Source: CAZEAC01 sp964510065
Lineage (GTDB): Bacteria > Bdellovibrionota_C > UBA2361 > CAIXSY01
Length of the DNA stretch: 11,053 bases
Direction: 5' to 3'
Assembly: GCA_964510065.1 (NCBI GenBank)
Contig: CAZEAC010000120.1
Coordinates: 1-11,053 of the forward strand
Shown here: positions 1 through 6,131 of the stretch, one piece after another
Numbering within the stretch: the first letter of the stretch is position 1
Layout: every line of letters starts with the position of its first letter
Position numbers and translations under genes: made by a program
The notes under the pieces: model-generated
What the model was told of the DNA's origin: nothing
The model's input: the letters and a program-made list of their open reading frames with translations, nothing else
Databases searched by the model: none

Positions 1-195
1 ACTAGTAAAGCCACAGTAATCAATTTATAAGTATTCGTTCTGGCCGATCCAGTGCAAGCCCTCCCGCAAATCTTCGACCCTTCATGACACTGGCACGATT
101 TTGCGGCAAGACAAGAGCTGCAACAAAATATCGGTAACGAAATTTATTTTAGCACGTCATAGTCGCGTGGAAATAGGCGGGGCCGGCGCTTACCA

Positions 196-1235
196 CTAGC
201 TCGGCGAAGCATCGGACAGATCAACGCTTACAAGCTCGGGTAACCGTTCGAACAATCCAAGTACCTTGGTGAGTTGGCTATTGATCATATAGGCATCATT
301 TTCAAATTCACTACGACCCGTGGGATCGGGCCGACTCTCGCGACGCCGTTGCAGCTCTTCCTGGCTGCCCCTGAAGCTTCCTGGGCGGTACAGGCCGTTC
401 GAACTCTCCCAGCGCTGATGCAGCTCGTATCGCTCAGCCTCCGAAAGGTCTCTCGTAGGAACCAACTCGTTAACGCCGCAGCGGAGCGTACTACAAAGGT
501 TTGAGATGGTCTGTATATTTGTAACATTTGAAAATCTGCCGTGTGTGTAAGCCTCTTTCCAGCGTTCGAGGCCGATATAATAATCACTCCAGTCTCGCCC
601 GCCCTCCTTTTCAAGCTCATCCTCGCCGGATATCTCACGACCCAGCTCGCGCCATCTTGATAAAAGTCGATACTGCATCCCTGGCGACCACGAAGACTGG
701 CCGCTGCAATTTTGAGTACCGAATTCGGTGCGATGCTCTTATAGCGACTCCAACCCGACTCTACCATGCGATTGACATACTCCCTTAGGGCGACAAATAG
801 CGCCCCGTATTTCGCATCATCTTTAGCAATCTCGATCTCAAAGCTCATCGGAAAATCGGAGTTGCCTTCAAGCTTCAGCGGAACGTGCGCACTCTCTGTA
901 ACGGCCAAGATAGTGCTTTGCATGCCCCTTTCAAACTCAAGCGGTTCCAATTCAAGCCCCACGGTGAACGGCTGATACACCTTATCAATAAGCTCCTGGC
1001 GCCTCTTAAGAAAAAAATCACGCACAAACTTCCGCAACTCGGCACCAGGCCGATGTTTCAAGAATATGACCAGCGCGTCTTCGTTTGAGCAATCGCTCAG
1101 ATAGGAATCAAGTTGAACAGCGCGCGCGTCCGCCTCACGAGATGAAAGCCGAGGAAATATCTTCGACGCAGGAATCTCAAGGGAGACTCGAAGCGCCGGA
1201 AAGAAACAGCCAAGCGAACGGCCCGGTGAAGTGCC
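196..1235 (-). pseudogene. Hypothetical protein gene, frameshifted and lacking a 5' end
   Basis: I do not recognise this protein family. Two - strand frames carry a strong coding signature, with purine-first codons and a balanced hydrophilic composition. The upstream frame runs from 1235 to about 666 and includes residues such as FVRDFFLKRRQELIDKVYQP. The downstream frame runs from about 665 to the TAG at 196-198 and includes RDWSDYYIGLERWKEAYT. The downstream frame is the -1 frame of the upstream one, so restoring a single T in the T4 run at 662-665 joins them as CSIDFLSRWRELGREISG. The repaired reading is about 346 codons. The only in-frame start I see is a TTG at 1059-1061. Sensible-looking codons continue upstream of it, without ATG, GTG or TTG, to a TAG at 1236-1238, exactly the edge of the adjacent palindrome. 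I infer a gene that lost its 5' end, perhaps through insertion of that element. No membrane segment or signal peptide is evident. Alternatively, 196-678 could be a separate small gene starting at ATG 678, but it has no ribosome binding site I can see. Confidence 0.55.
662..665 (-). other. Probable frameshift site (1-base deletion in T run)
   Basis: The + strand reads AAAA here (TTTT on the coding strand). The good coding frame changes from the upstream to the -1 frame close to this run. Inserting one T gives an uninterrupted reading (GAC TTT TTA TCA AGA TGG). The context C TTT TAT is not a canonical X XXY YYZ slippery heptamer, so a mutation or a sequencing error is more likely than programmed frameshifting. 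Confidence 0.45.
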
Positions 1236-1415
1236 CTAGCCTGGACTTCTCACAGCTTTCTGCTGCGGAATCGTAACGTGTCGACTGACTTCGTTTTTCT
1301 AGGAATTGGTCCTCGACAGCCTGATAGGCTGCCTCCGGTCCAATTCCGTCGAAAAGCCTCGTCATTCGCCACGCTACGATCCCTCGCGACGAAACCTGTG
1401 AGAAGTCCAGGCTAG
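1236..1415. mobile_element. 180-bp palindromic element, MITE-like
   Basis: The two ends are perfect 20-bp inverted copies: CTAGCCTGGACTTCTCACAG at 1236-1255 and its reverse complement at 1396-1415. Symmetry continues inward with small indels. ATCGTAACGTGTCGACTGAC on the left pairs with ATCGTAGCGTGGCGAATGAC on the folded right arm, then GGAATTGG pairs with CCAATTCC, then CAGCCT-GAT-AGGCTG closes the loop at 1317-1331. The whole stretch can therefore fold into one long imperfect hairpin. Each end terminates in CTAG. As established knowledge, IS5-type elements duplicate a 4-bp CTAG/YTAR target, so this could be a target duplication around a 172-bp element with 16-bp terminal repeats. CTAG is itself a palindrome, however, so duplication and terminal repeat cannot be told apart here. 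A 62-codon - strand frame (1177-1365) crosses it; I treat that as uncertain. No transposase is present, so it would be non-autonomous. Confidence 0.55.
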
Positions 1416-1481
1416 CAATTACGTCAGTACTCAGTTGTCGAGTATGAGCGTTAAGAAAAATTGAATCAGAAAAAAACAGAT

Positions 1482-2294
1482 CTACACAGCTTGCGCCATA
1501 TCAGCGCTTTCAACGCGCTCCGCTGCGCTAAGCTCAAAGAGTTTTGTCGGCGTCGCAACAGAAGCGCAGCATAACACATTAACGCAGCTGCACGGATTTG
1601 CTCTTAATGTGTTTTCGATAGTTCCAAGCGCAATTTCCGGTGTATTACTATTTTCGCTTAGATGTGCAAGCACAATATGACTTAGCTCGGGATGCATAAC
1701 TTCATTTAAAACCTCGGCAGCCTGTGCATTACTGAGGTGCCCATGACTTGACGCGATGCGTTGCTTGAGCGCCCAAGGGTAGTCACAGGTTTGAAGCATT
1801 TCCACATCGTGGTTGGACTCGAGCACTATAGCGCGACAGTTGGTAAGCGCATCTCGTAGTAAAGGGGTAATCTTTCCTGAGTCAGTAACATGCGCAATCT
1901 TGAGCCCTTCAGCGAAAAAAACAAAGCCAACCGGTTCCGCGGCATCATGCACCGTGCTTACCGGCAAAATTGATAACGAGCCAATAGTAAACGGCTCCGT
2001 ACTCCGAAATATCTCCATCCCTAAATAATCACCAGTCAAAAATTCTGCTGTCCCGGGATTTGCATACACAGGTATTCGATATCGACGCGCGAAGGTAGGA
2101 ATACCATAGATATGATCGGAGTGTTCATGGGTAACCACAATTGCCTGAATGCTTCCAGGATCTATACCTATCGAGGCAAGCCGCTTCTCCATCTGGCGGC
2201 CCGAGAGCCCGCAGTCCACGAGGATTCTTGTGGACCCCGATTCTATAAAAGTACTGTTGGCTTTGCTGCCACTTGAGAGCACGGAGAACCGCAT
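1482..2294 (-). CDS. walJ: MBL-fold metallohydrolase, WalJ/YycJ family
   Basis: This is a 270-residue metallo-beta-lactamase-fold hydrolase, close to the usual size of WalJ/YycJ. The start MRFSVLSSGSKANSTFIE is typical of the family. The metal-binding motif is T-H-E-H-S-D-H (H56, H58, D60, H61). It is followed by H116 (STVHDA), D138 (VTDSG), H162 (ESNHD), H184/H186 (SSHGHLSN) and H211 (LAHLS), a full set of di-metal ligands. Members in Firmicutes sit beside the WalRK two-component genes, and YycJ has been described as a 5'-3' DNA exonuclease acting in mismatch repair. No walRK lies here, so a nuclease role is inference from family. The protein is cytoplasmic, with no signal peptide. ATG 2294 has no strong Shine-Dalgarno. 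It is divergent from the KdsD-like gene with only 35 bp between starts. Confidence 0.85.
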   Translation of the reverse strand: MRFSVLSSGSKANSTFIESGSTRILVDCGLSGRQMEKRLASIGIDPGSIQAIVVTHEHSDHIYGIPTFARRYRIPVYANPGTAEFLTGDYLGMEIFRSTEPFTIGSLSILPVSTVHDAAEPVGFVFFAEGLKIAHVTDSGKITPLLRDALTNCRAIVLESNHDVEMLQTCDYPWALKQRIASSHGHLSNAQAAEVLNEVMHPELSHIVLAHLSENSNTPEIALGTIENTLRANPCSCVNVLCCASVATPTKLFELSAAERVESADMAQAV

Positions 2295-2329
2295 GACGAA
2301 ACCATACGGGATATGCTACAACTCTGACA

Positions 2330-2917
2330 ATGGAGATTCTAAAGAAAATCGAGGAGATTCTCGCTCACGAGGCTCGCGCAATTAGCAGCGTGCGGGTAAC
2401 CCCTGATTTTGAAAAGGCGGTTACCGCGATAATACACTGCAAGGGCAAAGTCTTGACCTGCGGTATCGGAAAAGCCGGCCATATTGCACGTAAATTCTCT
2501 GCGACGCTCTGTTCTACCGGAACACCTGCAGCATTCTTGCACCCCGGCGAAGCTGCCCATGGCGATCTCGGCCTTGTGGGAGCGGCCGATGTAATGGTCG
2601 CGTTTTCGACAAGCGGCAAGTCTCGCGAAGTCATAGAAACAATTGAATTTAGCCGTCACCTTGGCCTCGCTACCGTGATTGGTATTACTTCACATGCCGA
2701 TTCCACGCTACGAGACCTTAGCGACATACTTCTTGATATGGGTCGCATCGAAGAGCCCTGCCCCTTAGGCCTAACCCCGACAGCCTCCGTCGCAGTAATG
2801 CTCGCCATCGGTGACGCACTTGCGCTAACGGTAATGGAACTCAGGGGAACAACGCGCGAAGACTTTGGATTGCGGCATCATGGCGGCTATCTTGGAAAAA
2901 AAGCACGCGCGCAGTAG
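2330..2917 (+). CDS. kdsD: SIS-domain D-arabinose-5-phosphate isomerase, short KdsD/KpsF type
   Basis: The protein is predicted to interconvert D-ribulose-5-phosphate and D-arabinose-5-phosphate, the first step towards Kdo in LPS or capsule synthesis, in the cytoplasm. Its 195 residues are a lone SIS domain. Recognisable family blocks are GIGKAGHIARKFSATLCSTG (45-64), LHPGEAAHGDLG (70-81), FSTSGKSREV (92-101), EPCPLGLTPTAS (142-153), GDALA (161-165) and HHGGYLGKKA (183-192). The four residues considered catalytic in E. coli KdsD (K59, E111, E152, H193) appear to correspond to K48, E100, E142 and H183. The two C-terminal CBS domains of the standard 320-residue enzyme are absent. The gene stops cleanly after the SIS domain with no CBS remnant downstream, so this looks like the natural short form, not a truncation. 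No Shine-Dalgarno precedes ATG 2330. A TATGCT hexamer at 2312-2317 could be a -10 element giving a very short leader. A related phosphosugar isomerase such as HxlB is less likely. Confidence 0.85.
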   Translation: MEILKKIEEILAHEARAISSVRVTPDFEKAVTAIIHCKGKVLTCGIGKAGHIARKFSATLCSTGTPAAFLHPGEAAHGDLGLVGAADVMVAFSTSGKSREVIETIEFSRHLGLATVIGITSHADSTLRDLSDILLDMGRIEEPCPLGLTPTASVAVMLAIGDALALTVMELRGTTREDFGLRHHGGYLGKKARAQ

Positions 2918-2950
2918 TTTCCGGCGCTGGGAATCAGTGTAACTCCGCAA

Positions 2951-3054
2951 ACTCTGTGCTCTCTGTGTCTCTGTGGTTTGAATATCTTTAAAACCACAGA
3001 GACACAGAGATCACAGAGTAGCGGAAAAGCTACCCACACTTAATGAGTAATTAC
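2951..3054 (+). repeat. Hairpin repeat, copy 1 (CTCTGTG family)
   Basis: A 29-bp stem with one mismatch is formed by 2951-2979 and 2991-3019 around an 11-base loop. Its core is CTCTGTGTCTCTGTGGTTT and its complement. It is followed by a non-palindromic tail at 3018-3054 (GTAGCGGAAAAG ... TAATGAGTAATTAC). The same stem plus tail recurs in inverted orientation at 10942-11035, so this is a dispersed element, not a local hairpin. Sequences of the form CCACAGAGACACAGAG are, from memory, common interspersed repeats in environmental bacterial genomes. It lies between the convergent 3' ends of the kdsD-like gene and the agl23-like gene, where a strong hairpin could protect or end both transcripts. 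There is no U-tract after either side, so it is not a standard intrinsic terminator. Confidence 0.85.
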
Positions 3055-3065
3055 TTGCTCGTGAG

Positions 3066-4943
3066 CTAATGTCTCTTAAAGAAAGTATACGTTTCCTCAA
3101 CATCGCTCAGCCGATAATAATGCTTGGACCACTTATTCGTGGGCGGAGACCACTTAATTTCTTTCTCGAGAATGAGGATATCGTACTCATTGGCGTACTG
3201 TTCCGGATCATTAGTAGTGAGATAGCCCAAACTCGCCGCCTCTTTTCGAAGATAGAAAGGCAACGGCCAATAGCCATTCACCGCGATTAATATCCGCGCA
3301 TTGGGATGCTTGACTCGGTACTCATGAATATCGTTCACCATCTCGACCATCCCTGCCGCGGTATGAACATATGAAAATGGATTGCCGTCGCCAAAGCTAT
3401 GCGTATAACAATACAGAGCTCCGCGATAACAAAGGGAACCGACAATCGCCATACACCATCCACAGGCCAAAACTTTGCTTGCCCGTCCACCGCCCATCCA
3501 TCTGAGGAAAAGAAAAAAGAGTCCCGAGATAAGCATCACGTTGCCACAAAGCCCAAGGAACATCTTGAAGTCTTCGGAGATCTCGCCCTGGAAAAATGGA
3601 TAAAGCGCGCATACCGAGATTGCCGCGCCAGCAATAAAAACATAGTGCGCGAATTTCCGCTCCCAACAATAGAGCACCAGCCAGGAAAGAAACGCGGTAC
3701 TCGCAAGGCCGATCGTGACAATGCTTGCGGCCTTTCTAAGCTCATGAATAAACCTTTCGGGATCTTGCGGCACGAGCGCTCTCTTAACCTCTTCCCAATA
3801 CGGGGCGACTCCTATCGTCAACACGGCTGCACTAAGCGCTACCGGAAATTTAAGATGATCCAGTTCGCCTCGCCACAAATGCTGGGTAAGTCGGACCAAG
3901 GCTAGGGATCCTGGCAAGGTGAGATTTATAACCAGCCAAGGAGTCTTGTATCTCACGTAAGAGTATACTGCGAAACTAAAGACGTACCAAACCGTAACGA
4001 AACGATAAAACGCGGCGCCGTCACTTAGAAAAAACGTCCAGCAGCGCCTTGGAGAGAAGAGAATCGCGACAAATGGAAAAAGGAGCGGCACGATAAGGTG
4101 CGGCTCGGTCTGAAGCATCACCCAAAAATAGTAGAAAAATGGCTTAAAGTGCCCGGTGTCAGAAGTGTTTCGACCAATCCACTGCTTGACGGCTATCACC
4201 ATCTCATAGAGCCCGTCGCCCCAACGAAATCCTCCGGTGAAAGTTACGAATACTAAAAAAACGGCGAGCATAAGCGCAGCGCAGACATGCGCCCCGTAAT
4301 CTCGAATTAGCACTTGTGGCTTCGGCCAACGACGCGTACCTAGATCATGCGCAACGAAGTAGCCGAGCATTGAAAAGAAAAGGCAAAAAAGCGAAATACT
4401 AAAAGTCTCTTTGGTGCTGATCAGCAGCGCCAAGGCCACACCAAGTCCATAGATCCATCGCGGCTCTCGTGATTTCACACAGCGTAGGAACGAGACCGCA
4501 AATAGCAGTGCGGAAAAGATAAAGAGCGTCTCATGTATCGCGTAACGCGAGTAATAAAGAAGACTCGATGATACTGCGACAACGAAGGCGCTCAACAAAA
4601 CAAATCCGTCGCCTTCGCTCTTTCGAAGCGCAAGCAGAAGCAAGATAGTAAGGACGCCGACTATACCGGCCGAAGCACGCAGACCACGCTCGCTATCTTC
4701 GGTCAGATTGAATATGGCAAACGTGAGATAGAAATAGAGCGGGCCGTGATAATTCTCATGGGAGTACGGATAATACCCAAGGCGGGCAGTCTCCTGTAAA
4801 AAATAATGATTTACCCCCTCGTCGTTATGCAGCGGCCGCGCAGCCAGGTCGTACCAGCGAAGCACCACAGCGAAGAGTATTACGACCGCAAAAACAGATC
4901 GAAAGAGTAGTTCGCGATTACTTTTTACCAGCGCCTCTTGCAT
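3066..4943 (-). CDS. Agl23-type (TIGR03663) polytopic membrane protein, GT-C-like
   Basis: This is a 625-residue integral membrane protein with about a dozen hydrophobic helices, beginning at residues 14-28. It has the layout of GT-C glycosyltransferases, which move sugars from lipid-linked donors on the outer face of the membrane. Family hallmarks are HNDEG in the first extracytoplasmic loop (39-43, with the acidic pair D41-E42), HENYHGPLYFYL (62-73), YSRYAIHETLF (131-141), STKET (176-180) and YWPLPFYLR (558-566) in a C-terminal soluble tail. I recognise this as the TIGR03663 group, annotated as flippase activity-associated protein Agl23; the exact reaction is not established. ATG 4943 follows the acyl-CoA dehydrogenase stop by 8 bp, so the two are co-transcribed, and GGAAG lies just before the start. 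It is the last gene of the operon, with the hairpin repeat 47 bp beyond its stop. An ArnT/PMT-like glycosyltransferase is the main alternative. Confidence 0.8.
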   Translation of the reverse strand: MQEALVKSNRELLFRSVFAVVILFAVVLRWYDLAARPLHNDEGVNHYFLQETARLGYYPYSHENYHGPLYFYLTFAIFNLTEDSERGLRASAGIVGVLTILLLLALRKSEGDGFVLLSAFVVAVSSSLLYYSRYAIHETLFIFSALLFAVSFLRCVKSREPRWIYGLGVALALLISTKETFSISLFCLFFSMLGYFVAHDLGTRRWPKPQVLIRDYGAHVCAALMLAVFLVFVTFTGGFRWGDGLYEMVIAVKQWIGRNTSDTGHFKPFFYYFWVMLQTEPHLIVPLLFPFVAILFSPRRCWTFFLSDGAAFYRFVTVWYVFSFAVYSYVRYKTPWLVINLTLPGSLALVRLTQHLWRGELDHLKFPVALSAAVLTIGVAPYWEEVKRALVPQDPERFIHELRKAASIVTIGLASTAFLSWLVLYCWERKFAHYVFIAGAAISVCALYPFFQGEISEDFKMFLGLCGNVMLISGLFFLFLRWMGGGRASKVLACGWCMAIVGSLCYRGALYCYTHSFGDGNPFSYVHTAAGMVEMVNDIHEYRVKHPNARILIAVNGYWPLPFYLRKEAASLGYLTTNDPEQYANEYDILILEKEIKWSPPTNKWSKHYYRLSDVEETYTFFKRH

Positions 4944-4951
4944 GCTTCCAG

Positions 4952-6115
4952 TTACCCAAGATTCTTAAGCCGCGGCAAGCCTAAAACCCGCTCGGCGATA
5001 ATGGAGCGCTGTATCTCCGAGGTTCCGGCAGCAATCGTGCGCCCGCGCGAGTAAAGATAGCGATGTACCTCAGTACCAGCAGCGGCCGCCTTCTCCGTGC
5101 CCTGAATCACGGCCTGCCCGGCAATAGCCATCCCTAGTTCAGAAACGCGCTGGAATGATTCCGACCAGAGAAGCTTATCCATCGAGCCTTCCGGACCAGG
5201 CCTCTTGCCACGGGCATATTCAAGCAGATGTTCGTACGCCAACGCTCGAACCGCGCAGGCTTCGCTTAACGCGCGGGAAAGCTTCTCGCCAAGCTCCACA
5301 GATCGTGCAACTACCGACGACTTGAGCATGCCGCGCAGCGCCACTTCAGACTGGAGTTGCCGCGCGAACGTTAACACGACCCTTTCGTACATCAACGTGG
5401 CTAAGGCGATCTTCCAACCTTCTCCAATTTGACCAACAACTCTACTTTTCGGCACATACACATTGTCGAAAAAGACTTCGTTAAATTCTTCGTCTCCAGA
5501 GATCTGCTTGAGCGGCTTAGTCGAAATCCCCTTCTCGCGCATATCAACAAGAAAATAGGTGAGTCCTTCATGCTTTGATTTTCCTTCGGAAGTCCGCGCC
5601 AGCAAGAAACACCAATCAGCAATATGAGCAAAGCTTGTCCATACCTTCTGGCCCTGCAAGCGGAAGCCCTCGCCTTCTGGTGTGGCCTTTGTTCTAATCG
5701 CCGCGAGATCGCTGCCTGCGCCGGGCTCCGAGAATCCCTGGCACCAAATCTTGTCGCCGCTAAGAATGTCCCGTAAAAACTGCTGCTTCTGCTCCGGGCT
5801 ACCGTGGTCGATCAACACGGGCCCTACCATGGTTAAGCCGAAAAGCCCGAGGATTTGCGGCGAGCCGACCCGCACCAGCTCTTCTTGCACAACCGCTTCT
5901 TCAACAAGACTAAGGCCTCTCCCACCATACTCGGACGGCCAATGCACCCCAATCCAGCCACCTGAAGAGAGTGTTCTCTGCCAAGTTCGCCCAACTCTCA
6001 CGAAACTATCAAGACTGGAATCTCGGTTCAGCTTTGGCGGCTTGTTCTTTCTTAGCCAAACTCGAAGGCTCTGGCGAAACTGTTCAACCTCGGGCGAAAG
6101 ACGAAGTTTAAGCAC
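4952..6115 (-). CDS. Acyl-CoA dehydrogenase
   Basis: This 387-residue flavoenzyme is predicted to catalyse FAD-dependent alpha,beta-desaturation of an acyl-CoA and to pass electrons to ETF. It has normal family length and the usual order: N-terminal helical domain, mid beta-domain with WCQGFSEPGAGSDLA (124-138) and VWTSFAHIADW (158-168), then the C-terminal helical domain ending in GTSEIQRSIIAERVLGLPR (364-382). The catalytic glutamate position of MCAD/SCAD (the E of YEGT) is alanine here (A363, in IAAGTSEIQR). A glutamate at E244 in LMYERVVL matches the helix-G base used by LCAD and isovaleryl-CoA dehydrogenase, so the enzyme should be active with that geometry. Substrate cannot be told; branched, cyclic or steroid-type acyl-CoAs are possible. 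The start is GTG 6115, with no clear Shine-Dalgarno, 16 bp after the pgl stop. Its place behind pentose-phosphate genes is unusual. Confidence 0.88.
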   Translation of the reverse strand: MLKLRLSPEVEQFRQSLRVWLRKNKPPKLNRDSSLDSFVRVGRTWQRTLSSGGWIGVHWPSEYGGRGLSLVEEAVVQEELVRVGSPQILGLFGLTMVGPVLIDHGSPEQKQQFLRDILSGDKIWCQGFSEPGAGSDLAAIRTKATPEGEGFRLQGQKVWTSFAHIADWCFLLARTSEGKSKHEGLTYFLVDMREKGISTKPLKQISGDEEFNEVFFDNVYVPKSRVVGQIGEGWKIALATLMYERVVLTFARQLQSEVALRGMLKSSVVARSVELGEKLSRALSEACAVRALAYEHLLEYARGKRPGPEGSMDKLLWSESFQRVSELGMAIAGQAVIQGTEKAAAAGTEVHRYLYSRGRTIAAGTSEIQRSIIAERVLGLPRLKNLG

Positions 6116-6131
6116 TGTCGCTACACTGTGG

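Noticed and set aside
1..195. Possible gene or RNA at the left edge
   Set aside because: I see no ORF of useful length, no tRNA-like fold and no repeat shared with the rest of the window. It looks like plain intergenic sequence downstream of the broken gene.
1085..1276. + strand 63-codon ORF ending in SLDFSQLSAAES
   Set aside because: It runs antisense to the better-supported broken gene and ends inside the palindrome. The SLDFSQ peptide appears twice (once per strand) only because of the inverted repeat. It starts with TTG and has no ribosome binding site.
1236..1415. Phase-variable invertible segment or integron attC site
   Set aside because: No recombinase gene is nearby. Inverting the interior gives an immediate stop in the crossing frame and no promoter logic is visible. 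I see no GTTRRRY/RYYYAAC core sites expected of attC.
2951..3019. Intrinsic bidirectional terminator between convergent genes
   Set aside because: The stem is strong, but neither side is followed by a U-tract. The same hairpin also occurs upstream of tal, so it is better described as a dispersed repeat that might incidentally affect 3' ends.
3399..3905. 168-codon + strand ORF inside the Agl23-like gene
   Set aside because: It is a long antisense ORF with no recognisable motif, opposite a membrane protein with clear family signatures over its full length.
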